Shown here one piece after another: positions 1-9,305 of a stretch of 29,762 nt of DNA; within the stretch, counting starts at the first letter, position 1, and the number at the start of each line of letters is the position of its first letter. This DNA comes from Planctomycetota bacterium. Lineage in GTDB: Bacteria > Planctomycetota > Brocadiia > JAJRTI01. The stretch covers positions 1 through 29,762 of the forward strand of contig JAJRTI010000516.1 in assembly GCA_024278415.1 (NCBI GenBank), given 5' to 3'. A program made the position numbers and the translations under genes. Below the pieces are notes generated by a model, which saw nothing but the letters and a program-made list of their open reading frames with translations, ran no database searches and was not told where the DNA came from.

Positions 1-58
1 GGGTTGCGAGCTTCGCTCGCGAACCCTGGGCTGGTTTACGGAAGCCCGTTGGGCTTCC
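1..58. repeat. Two short-loop intergenic hairpins
   Basis: Two strong hairpins stand side by side. The first pairs GCGAGC (6-11) with GCTCGC (15-20) around a TTC loop and is extended by the outer bases 1-5 and 22-26 with one bulged base. The second pairs GGAAGCCC (40-47) with GGGCTTCC (51-58) around a GTT loop. Neither is followed by a T-run, so an intrinsic terminator is not well supported. They resemble the other short-loop hairpins at 4947 and 17812 and are probably a dispersed intergenic structure, possibly marking the 3' end of a gene left of the window. A further 14-base palindrome, CGGCGGCGCCGCCG, lies at 155-168. Confidence 0.6.
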
Positions 59-180
59 CAGAGGCCGAACCCGCCCGGACCGGCCAAAGGCTCAGCCACG
101 TTTTCTGCGCATGGCTGTAGCACTTGGCTGAAATGTTACGCTGCGAGAAAGGGGCGGCGGCGCCGCCGTCGGGCCGCTTG

Positions 181-252
181 TAGTAGGGCGATTCATCGCC
201 CGTCTGCCTCGTGAGGGCAAGGACGTTCGACGGGCAATGAATTGCCCTACTA
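181..252. repeat. Palindromic MITE/REP-like element, family 1
   Basis: The arms TAGTAGGGCGATTCATCGCC (181-200, continuing CGTC to 204) and a near-perfect inverted copy (229-252) face each other across 24 bases that contain their own small hairpin (TGCC/GGCA). Each arm is itself self-complementary (GGGCGAT-TC-ATCGCCC), so it can fold as two hairpins or one long cruciform. A degraded relative lies at 14939-15000. It encodes no protein. Non-autonomous palindromic elements of this kind usually sit between genes and are mobilised, if at all, in trans. Confidence 0.75.
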
Positions 253-282
253 TAAACCACGTTGCCTCGCGCCGCACACATG

Positions 283-296
283 GACAACATGTTGTC
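283..296. promoter_or_regulatory. Perfect 14-bp palindrome, possible operator
   Basis: GACAACATGTTGTC is a perfect dyad located 116 bases upstream of the oxidoreductase start at 412. Its size and symmetry suit a dimeric helix-turn-helix regulator such as a LacI, GntR or MarR type protein, families that often control sugar oxidoreductases. No convincing -35/-10 pair was found beside it and no regulator gene lies in the window, so the operator role is inference. Confidence 0.35.
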
Positions 297-411
297 GTTC
301 GAAAACCGGTAAGCGCCTAACTGAAGTGTTACACGAATCTCAATCGGGCCATGTTTCCGAGGGCCGTCTCGGCACAAGCATCGCGTCTCGCACCATCACG
401 AGGAGAGCAAT

Positions 412-1449
412 ATGTCTCACGCAGAAACGGCGGATATGAACACATCGGAGTTTGGCATTGGCATCATCGGCGTGGGCGGCATCGCGTACAACGCCCATCT
501 GCCCGCGTATCGGAACGCCGGGCTGAAAGTCGTGGCCGCCGCGGATACCAACTCTGAGGCGTTGGACAAGGTGAAGACCGAGTGGGGCATCGAAAAAGTC
601 TTCACGGACTATCGCGATCTGTTGGCCCTGCCGGAAGTCAAGATCGTTGATGTCGCCACGCCGCCATCAGTGAAGCTGCCGCAGGTGCTCGACGCGGCGA
701 AGGCGGGCAAGCATCTGCTCGTGCAGAAGCCGTTCGCCCGCAGTTTCGAGGAGGCGAAGGAGATGGTGGCCGCCGCGGAACAGGCGGGGGTGTTGTTGGC
801 GATCAATCAGCAGGCGCGATGGATTCCAGCGCTTTTGCCGGTGCGAGGGTGGATAGAAGAGGGTTACATTGGCGAGCCCTATTTCTGCTTGGTCACCCTT
901 CGGGGGTACGTGGACATGCGGGCTGGCGCCTGGAAATCCGATTTGGATCCATTCCTCATCATTCAAAACACCATCCATTATCTCGATCTCGTTCGGCATT
1001 GGCTCGGCGACCCGAAGCTCGTTTACGCCATCGCTACCCGGGACAAGACGCAAACCGTCAAGGGCGAAAACCTCGCCGTCATATCGCTGGAGTTCGACGA
1101 CCCGCTGAGGGCCTGTGTGTTCAACGACTGGTGCTACCGCGGCGGCGATCACAACAGCGAGATTTGCATCGAAGGGACCGGGGGCGCAATTGTAGGCGCG
1201 ATTCACGCGCAATCCATCACCTTGCGTTCCGACAAGCTTCCCGCCCCCGGGATAAAGGAACACACCACGGATGGCCCATGGTTCCCCAATGCCTTCTCAG
1301 GCCCGATGCTCGAGCTTATCGCCGCGATACAGCAAGGCCGTGAGCCTCGGACGAGTGGCCGCGACAATTTGAAAACCTTGCAGGTGGTCTTTGCGGCTTA
1401 CAAGTCTATCGCGGAAAAGCGCGCGGTCGCTCCCGATGAGATAAGATAG
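412..1449 (+). CDS. Gfo/Idh/MocA family NAD(P)-dependent oxidoreductase
   Basis: A 345-residue protein of normal family length that probably oxidises or reduces a sugar, inositol or related polyol in the cytoplasm. The N-terminal Rossmann fold shows GIIGVGGIA at about residues 17-25, followed by an acidic strand end (AAADTN) expected to bind the cofactor ribose. The usual EKP motif reads QKP, with Lys106 kept (LLVQKPFA). The catalytic segment IHYLDLVRHWLG carries His189, Asp192 and His196, matching the family pattern. There is no signal peptide. GAGGAGA lies 6-7 bases before the ATG, which fixes the start. The gene stands alone between repeat-rich spacers and ends in TAG with no conserved continuation afterwards. 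Substrate cannot be told from sequence; myo-inositol-type dehydrogenase is only one possibility. Confidence 0.9.
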   Translation: MSHAETADMNTSEFGIGIIGVGGIAYNAHLPAYRNAGLKVVAAADTNSEALDKVKTEWGIEKVFTDYRDLLALPEVKIVDVATPPSVKLPQVLDAAKAGKHLLVQKPFARSFEEAKEMVAAAEQAGVLLAINQQARWIPALLPVRGWIEEGYIGEPYFCLVTLRGYVDMRAGAWKSDLDPFLIIQNTIHYLDLVRHWLGDPKLVYAIATRDKTQTVKGENLAVISLEFDDPLRACVFNDWCYRGGDHNSEICIEGTGGAIVGAIHAQSITLRSDKLPAPGIKEHTTDGPWFPNAFSGPMLELIAAIQQGREPRTSGRDNLKTLQVVFAAYKSIAEKRAVAPDEIR

Positions 1450-1822
1450 TCTCCGGGAGCCTGGGGGGCAGCCTTTGCGGTCTTGGAAGCTGTTGGGCTA
1501 AGCGCCCAACTGTTACACCTGCGCCGTGTGCACGCTCAACACGTACCGAACCTGTGGCGCGCCCGACGCTGGACGGCCGCAACGACCCGCTTCGGTGTGG
1601 CGAGGCGAACCTGATTGGCCGAACCGAACCGAAGCGTTGCCGGGGCTCTTGACGGACCAGCAGGGAACTGCCAAACTCCGGAGTAGAATAATGAACTGGC
1701 GAGACGCCCTATGAGAGGTATGTCTGCAAGATACAACCCCGCGACCAGTGCCCAGTTGTCACCCGCGTCATCCGCGCGATCCGCGGTCTGCTTCGCACGA
1801 AGAACCCAAGGAATCAATCGCC
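1450..1822. other. Intergenic region upstream of the copper ATPase
   Basis: No convincing gene is seen. It holds an inverted repeat CGCTTCGGT (1588-1596) / ACCGAAGCG (1628-1636) and a 10-base palindrome ACTCCGGAGT (1675-1684) directly before a -10-like TAGAAT (1684-1689). A TTGACG at 1649-1654 is too far (29 bases) from that -10 to form a standard sigma70 promoter. The dyads may be sites for a metal-responsive repressor or activator of the downstream ATPase, but no known CueR or CsoR box is recognisable. Confidence 0.35.
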
Positions 1823-4429
<2,607 letters not shown>

Positions 4430-4636
4430 GCGACGAGAGCCTCGCCGCTCGGACCGTTCACGAAAGAATCGGGCTGGCTCGTCTGGCGAAAGTGACAGGC
4501 CTGCCGCCCGCCGCGTGTGCGCCGGCAGAGTGAAGCGGCGACCTGTCTGCGTGCGTTCCCGCACATGCGGGACCGCATATGGCTGGCGCGACCACGCAAT
4601 TGCTCCGCGACGCAAAGGCCGTTCGGAGAACATGAC

Positions 4637-4975
4637 ATGAGGCGGAACGAACGAGAACCGTTTGCTCATTGGCCTGTCGTCACGTTCCTCACGCTGGTCT
4701 GCTGGCCCATGCTTTGTGCTGCTCAGGCGAAGTCACGCGCTGTCAAGGACTGGCTCGCGCGTGTGGTGGCAATCAATAGGATACCGGGATTCGCCGTGGG
4801 CTTTCGAGGGGCGAGAATCCTGATATGCGGCCGACGCTGGGGCTGGTCGATCTGTGGTCTGGTAATTGGTAACATCTCAGCCAAGTGCAACAGGGATAGC
4901 GCCCCCGCCGACCCCGTGTCGGCGGAGCGACGGCTTATGCAACAAAGCGGGCTGCGCCCGCGAGCCTGGAGCTGA
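4637..4975 (+). pseudogene. Signal-peptide stub, possible truncated secreted-protein gene
   Basis: From the ATG at 4637, with GGAG 8 bases upstream, the frame begins like an export signal: basic MRRNERE, a hydrophobic stretch (VVTFLTLVCWPMLC) and an AQA-type cleavage site. After about residue 35 the composition becomes arbitrary, and the frame runs through a dispersed repeat (4870-4888) and two hairpins to a stop at 4973-4975, four bases before the next gene. It is therefore best read as the 5' remnant of a gene cut by repeat insertion or deletion, though a small secreted protein cannot be excluded. No family is recognised. Confidence 0.3.
4870..4961. repeat. Dispersed repeat copy and two hairpins
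   Basis: The 19-base stretch 4870-4888 is the reverse complement of 120-138 with a single mismatch, so a repeat family occurs at both ends of this region in opposite orientation. It is followed by a hairpin with 7-bp arms (CGCCGAC 4906-4912 / GTCGGCG 4918-4924) and a second with a TGC triloop (GCGGGC 4947-4952 / GCCCGC 4956-4961). These lie immediately upstream of the start at 4979 and could shape the 5' leader of that mRNA. Confidence 0.55.
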
Positions 4976-4978
4976 TCC

Positions 4979-5716
4979 ATGGACGGCAGGTCGAGCTTCG
5001 TTCGACGCCGCGAGTTCGCGGCGATGCGCTTGGGGGCCATGTGCTTGTGTCTGGTGGCCGTCACTGGGCGTGGCGCCGAAGACGCCCAGGTCGTGGCGAG
5101 CCGACGACTGGAGTATCTCCACCGATCCCGGGGCCGCGAGTACGGGCGGTCGATTCTGATTCGAGAAAAGCTGAGCGATGGCCGCACTCGATACCGCTGC
5201 GATCTCCGAGGCACGGCGTACGTGCTCACGGCGGATGACAAGGGGCGCCCGCTGACCTACAGCTACAAGAGCTATCGCGGGTACGCGGCCAGCTTTGTCT
5301 TTTCGGATGGCCGCATCGACTGCACCGGACTCCAGCCCAACCAAGAGCCGGAGCCGTACGTGCTCAAGCCCTCCGCGGGTGCGCTCCCCGAGTTCAACTC
5401 GCGGCCCGATCCCTATTTGACCTTGCACTTGCTGCTTCAGGCCTACGATCTGCAACGCCGCGGCAAACAGACGCTGCTCCTGTATGATCTCGACCGGAAG
5501 TGGCGCGGCATCTGTGAGTACCGCACGACGTTCGAGTTGGTCGATGAGGACGGGACACGGCTGCCTAACGGCAAGTTCAAGGCTCGCCACTTCGTGCAGA
5601 TCCAGCAGGAGACGCGCAACACGGGCTACCGCAAGTGGCGAGGCAGTCGGACCGACATCTGGGCCAGTGCCGATGGGACCCTCCTCCGCGTCTTCCGGCA
5701 CCGGGAGCCCTACTAG
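4979..5716 (+). CDS. Exported protein of unknown function, N-terminal part of a TAG-split gene
   Basis: 245 residues up to a TAG. The ATG has GGAG 7 bases upstream (4968-4971). An N-terminal export signal is visible: basic RRREF, then a hydrophobic MRLGAMCLCLVAV stretch, with likely cleavage near GRGAEDA; an internal ATG at 5024 is a less likely start. The mature part is beta-rich and recalls DUF3108/DUF1571-like periplasmic domains (for example a late DIWASADGTLLRVFRHREPY strand), but I do not assign a family firmly. The reading frame continues without a gap beyond the TAG at 5714-5716 into an S41 peptidase that has no export signal of its own. I infer that 4979-7081 was, or still is, one 700-residue secreted protein. 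Confidence 0.72.
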   Translation: MDGRSSFVRRREFAAMRLGAMCLCLVAVTGRGAEDAQVVASRRLEYLHRSRGREYGRSILIREKLSDGRTRYRCDLRGTAYVLTADDKGRPLTYSYKSYRGYAASFVFSDGRIDCTGLQPNQEPEPYVLKPSAGALPEFNSRPDPYLTLHLLLQAYDLQRRGKQTLLLYDLDRKWRGICEYRTTFELVDEDGTRLPNGKFKARHFVQIQQETRNTGYRKWRGSRTDIWASADGTLLRVFRHREPY

Positions 5717-7081
5717 TTGATCCTGCGCAACTACGACGCCCCCGACGCGCTTCTCTCTGCCTCTGAGACGGCGGTAGGCTTGACGCTCGACGCGCCTGTG
5801 CCGGCGGCGATCAAGACCCGGCTCGAGGCGATGCGCCAACCCCGGGGCCGGCCCCGCAGCCAACCCCTGACGGCCAAGACGCCAGCGCACTACGAAGAGG
5901 CGCTCAAGGCGTTCGTGGCGCAGGTGGACTCGACGTACCCCTTTTTCGATCTCAAAGGCATCCGCGCAGATTGGGACCGGTGCAAAGCGGATCTGCTGGC
6001 GCGCGTCAAGACGTGCCGTACGCCCGACACCTTCAGCACGCTGCTTTGGGAGGCCAAGTGCTGTTTGCGGGACGCGCATTTGGGCTTCACCGACTTGAAG
6101 GGCAAAATCGCGTTCCCCGAATACTACTACCCCGGAGTGAGCTTCTTGCCGGCCGCGAAGGGCCAGGTCGTCATCATGGGCGCCCCCAGCGACTATCAAC
6201 CCATGCTCTCCCCTGGCGTCGTGGTCACACACATCGATGGTCAGCCGGCCCGGGCGTTCCTCGAGGCCGAAGCGGCCCGCGCCTGGCGCGAGGGCGGGCC
6301 CTTCTCCAGTCCCCAACGAGCGCGCCTCTTCGCCTTCCGCATGCCGCTCAAGGGCAAACAGGGCGAGACGCATCAACTCACGATTGCGGCCCAGAAGGGC
6401 GTCCAGGTCGTCGCCGTGGCGAGCAAGTGGCCCGTTCGCGGCTGGCCCCATATGTACGCGATGCCAGCCGGGCTACAGCGCTATGGCCGGAGCTGCTGGT
6501 ACGCGCTTTTGGGAAGCGGGTACGGCTACATCTACTTGCGTTACATCGACCGCAGTTTCGTGCCCGGCATCGATGCGGCCATGAAGGCGTTTGGGCAGGC
6601 CAAGGGGGTGATCTTCGACCTGCGCGGCAATGGCGGAGGAGGCTATGGAACGGACTTCCACATGCGGTTCGACAAGAAAGCCGGCCCTCAGCCGGGTGCG
6701 CCCTTCTACGATCGAGAGATCGTCGTGCTCATTGACGCCGGCACGACCTCCGCCGGCGAAACGGTCGCGCGTGACTTGGCCCGGCTTGCAGGCGCGCACG
6801 TGATGGGCTCCCGAACCTCGGGGGCGTCCTCGGCCAAACGCGCGTGGACGCTGCCTTACGGCTTGGGCACGGTCATCTTCTCGACGCGAAGCCGCGGAGG
6901 GATCGGCGGGACGCCGATCGAATACAACGGGATCGCGCCGCAGGAAGAGGTCGAGATCGTGCCCGAAGAACTCCAAGCCGGCCTGAACTCGGGCATCCTG
7001 CGCGCGGAGGAGTACTTGGACCGCAAGCTGCGGCCGGCGAACGAGGGACCGAAGAGAAGGGCAGGGCAAGAGCAGGAGTAG
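5717..7081 (+). CDS. S41-family peptidase, C-terminal part of a TAG-split gene
   Basis: 454 residues in the same frame as the preceding 4979-5716 gene, starting at the codon right after its TAG. A TTG start with GGAG at 5704-5707 is possible, but no signal peptide follows, which is odd for a peptidase type that normally works outside the cytoplasm. An N-terminal helical region (YPFFDLKGI) leads to a PDZ-like stretch (SPGVVVTHIDGQPA) and the S41 core: YIYLRYID, VIFDLRGNGGG, and the nucleophile Ser345 in GTTSAGE. The Lys expected 25 residues later, as in CtpA proteases, is Ala370; the nearest Lys is 374 (SGASSAK). It may therefore belong to an S41 group with a different catalytic set. A tail rich in Lys, Arg and Glu ends the protein. 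Confidence 0.8.
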   Translation: MILRNYDAPDALLSASETAVGLTLDAPVPAAIKTRLEAMRQPRGRPRSQPLTAKTPAHYEEALKAFVAQVDSTYPFFDLKGIRADWDRCKADLLARVKTCRTPDTFSTLLWEAKCCLRDAHLGFTDLKGKIAFPEYYYPGVSFLPAAKGQVVIMGAPSDYQPMLSPGVVVTHIDGQPARAFLEAEAARAWREGGPFSSPQRARLFAFRMPLKGKQGETHQLTIAAQKGVQVVAVASKWPVRGWPHMYAMPAGLQRYGRSCWYALLGSGYGYIYLRYIDRSFVPGIDAAMKAFGQAKGVIFDLRGNGGGGYGTDFHMRFDKKAGPQPGAPFYDREIVVLIDAGTTSAGETVARDLARLAGAHVMGSRTSGASSAKRAWTLPYGLGTVIFSTRSRGGIGGTPIEYNGIAPQEEVEIVPEELQAGLNSGILRAEEYLDRKLRPANEGPKRRAGQEQE

Positions 7082-7616
7082 GCATCTGGTGCTGGACGTC
7101 CGTGCGTGTTCAGCGTGCGCATGCGAAGAAACGAGACGCGTAGCCGCATGCGCCAACATGCAGCCCAACCGACGAGTGGCTCAAGAACGCCCGCATTCTG
7201 GCGAATGCGGCTACCGCCCACGCGAAACGCGCACGGATGTGGGCGAATCAACGGAATGTTGACGGATGGCGCGAATGGGGCTATTCTGCCGCGTGGCGCA
7301 GCGCAAGTCCCTGAGCAAGCCGGGGGCGTTGTGTCCGAGTGGAGTCGTTGGCGAACGTAGCCCGCATTTCTCACGAGTTCAGGCGGGCGCACCTGCAAGG
7401 CGCACGGTGCGAAGGCGTGTTCTTACACGTCGAGTGCCGTGCAACGCAGCAGATGCGCCCGACTGGACTCGCCCGCAGGGCCAGCCCTCCGATCGACCGC
7501 GTCGGCAGACTGTCATCATGCCGGCGTGTTCAGAACGCCGCGAAACCCATCGTACGTTCGCTTCTGCTTACTTTACATCCCGGGCTGGTGAGAAATGCGG
7601 GATAGAGGAGGGACGC
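7082..7616. other. Long intergenic region with a palindromic element
   Basis: No gene is supported in this stretch of about 535 bases. An open frame that extends upstream from the next gene lacks a ribosome site and protein-like composition. The only clear structure is the family 2 palindromic element at 7140-7214. The remainder presumably carries the promoter of the large exported protein, but no strong -35/-10 pair was recognised. Confidence 0.5.
7140..7214. repeat. Palindromic intergenic element, family 2
   Basis: The left arm GTAGCCGCATGCGCCAACAT (7140-7159) and the right arm GCATTCTGGCGAATGCGGCTAC (7193-7214, given here in two parts: GCATTCTGGCG and AATGCGGCTAC) are imperfect inverted copies, about 75 bases in all. 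A related element starts at 11428. It sits between genes and has no coding content, like a REP or MITE-type sequence. Confidence 0.65.
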
Positions 7617-9305
7617 ATGATGGCACGGAGCGCTCGATCCCTGGTGCATCTTCTGATCGCGGCCGCGTTGCTGCACCCCTGCGGATCCACGGCTGGGCCT
7701 GCCAGCGACATCAAAGTGTGGCCCGTTTTCTACCGTGCGTCCGATCCCGTCACCCAAGAGACCCGCACGGAAGTTCTGTGGCCGATCTATGTGCGCCACC
7801 GCACGGACAAGTATGCCGCGAACCAGATTCTCAGCTTCCCGCAGCGCTACCCGAGCGAGTATCCGAGCCAGTTCTACCTCCTCTGGCCGCTCAGCGGCGT
7901 GCGCACCGGCCACGGGCATGATACATGGTTCTTCCCGTTCTTCTGGAGCGGCGCCAAGGCGGACGGCAAGCGGAGCCACTTCGCGCTCTTTCCCGCGTTC
8001 TACTACGGCCGGCGCGATGAAAAGCGCACGCTCAACATCGCGCTGCTCCAGCACAATAGTTGGAGCAAGACGCCGACCCGCGCGAGCCGCTTGCACGCGC
8101 TGTGGCCGATTCTGTGGGCGGATACGTCGAGTTCCGCGTCGAGCCAAAGTTCGTCCCAAGGCCTTCTGCCGCTGATCTGGCTTTCGCACCACAAGAGCGA
8201 TCGCTCCGGCCACCGGTCCGAGTCACGCTCTGGCGGCGTCCTCTTGCTCAATTGGTGGAGCCGCTACAAGTATGACGTCTCCACGCGCAAAAGTGCGAGG
8301 GCAAGTGATGGGTTGTTCCCCGTCTTCTACCGATCGAATTATGACGGCACCTCGGTCTCTGAACGAGAGACTTCTACCGACCATAGCGACGCGTTCTGGC
8401 TCTTTCCCTATTGGCAGTCACACGATGCCAGCAACATCACCAAGACCGGGGCCGCAACCAAGGCTAGCGCCAAGTCCAAGCACGTCTTCCTCCCGCTATG
8501 GTGGGCATGGAGCAGCGAGACGAACAAGAAGGCGCATGCCGGCCACTTGCTCTTTCCGTTCTGGTGGCGCTCATCGGAGAGCCGGGGTGATGAAATCGTG
8601 AAGTCCACAAGCTTCGTCGTTCCGCTTGGGGCGCATTTCTTCAAGAAGGACGAATACGAGACGCACAATCTGCTCGGCCCTATGTTCAATCGCACCGAGA
8701 ACAAGGCGAAGCAATACGTGCGCTACGACGCCTTCTTCCCCCTCTTCTCAGCGACCACGGGCAAGCGACGTTCCGGCGGCCACGTGTTCCCGATCGCCGG
8801 CTGGGGGAGTGAGAGCGGCCGCTATTCGAATCTCTGGTATCTGTTCCCGCTGGGGTGGCGTTGCGAGTCGCAAGAAGGCAAGCCGTATAGCGCGGGGGTT
8901 CCGAGCTTGTGGGCACTCCACATGATGGAGAGCAAGCCGTTTGCGAACGCCCCAGACTGCCCCGACGCCGGGCCGCGGCGCAACGTGGCCTTTTACCCCA
9001 TCGCCTGGTCGAGGCGACAGGCCGATACGCAAACCTCAGGCCTCACCCCCTTCTGGTGGAGCGAGACATGGCGCTCCGGCCGCGACGTGTCCACGGAAAC
9101 CTTGCTGCCGTTGCTCCTCGGCCGCCGCGCGACCGTCGCGCGCGACGGGAAGCAGACCTACGCGCGCCAAGACAGCCTCCTTTCCGTCGTGGCTTGGGGC
9201 AAAGGCGAACGCTTCACGCTTCGCCGCGTCTTTCCGCTCTTCTCGTATGGCGACTGCTACGGTCGTCGCCACGTGCGGGCGCTCTTGCCGCCGTTCTCCT
9301 ACTAG
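7617..9305 (+). CDS. Exported W-P-F/L repeat protein, N-terminal part of a TAG-split gene
   Basis: 562 residues up to a TAG. GAGGAGGGA (7605-7613) precedes two consecutive ATGs (7617 and 7620); the second has the better spacing. A signal peptide is clear (MMARSARSLVHLLIAAALL, cleavage near STAGPAS). The mature chain consists of about two dozen short units, each with an aromatic/hydrophobic-Pro-hydrophobic-aromatic core such as VWPVFY, LWPIYV, FFPFFWSG, LFPAFYYG, FLPLWWAW, LFPFWWRS, LFPLGW and VFPLFSYG, separated by polar turns rich in Ser, Lys and Arg. Such alternation suggests repeated beta hairpins, perhaps an envelope-associated sheet or barrel. No known domain is recognised. The same repeat pattern resumes in frame after the TAG at 9303-9305, so 7617-11420 is inferred to be one gene of about 1267 residues. 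Confidence 0.8.
   Translation: MMARSARSLVHLLIAAALLHPCGSTAGPASDIKVWPVFYRASDPVTQETRTEVLWPIYVRHRTDKYAANQILSFPQRYPSEYPSQFYLLWPLSGVRTGHGHDTWFFPFFWSGAKADGKRSHFALFPAFYYGRRDEKRTLNIALLQHNSWSKTPTRASRLHALWPILWADTSSSASSQSSSQGLLPLIWLSHHKSDRSGHRSESRSGGVLLLNWWSRYKYDVSTRKSARASDGLFPVFYRSNYDGTSVSERETSTDHSDAFWLFPYWQSHDASNITKTGAATKASAKSKHVFLPLWWAWSSETNKKAHAGHLLFPFWWRSSESRGDEIVKSTSFVVPLGAHFFKKDEYETHNLLGPMFNRTENKAKQYVRYDAFFPLFSATTGKRRSGGHVFPIAGWGSESGRYSNLWYLFPLGWRCESQEGKPYSAGVPSLWALHMMESKPFANAPDCPDAGPRRNVAFYPIAWSRRQADTQTSGLTPFWWSETWRSGRDVSTETLLPLLLGRRATVARDGKQTYARQDSLLSVVAWGKGERFTLRRVFPLFSYGDCYGRRHVRALLPPFSY

Noticed and set aside
1649..1689. TTGACG and TAGAAT as a promoter of the copper ATPase
   Set aside because: The spacing is 29 bases, far from the 16-18 of a sigma70 promoter and longer than the 19-20 of MerR/CueR promoters.
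4877..6451. 524-codon minus-strand open frame across the TAG-split gene
   Set aside because: Its length is striking but the plus strand shows a signal peptide and S41 motifs; the antisense translation is Arg/Gly/Leu-rich with no domain.
7266..7616. N-terminal extension of the repeat protein from 7266
   Set aside because: No ribosome site, a composition unlike protein, and a strong GAGGAGGGA plus signal peptide at 7617.
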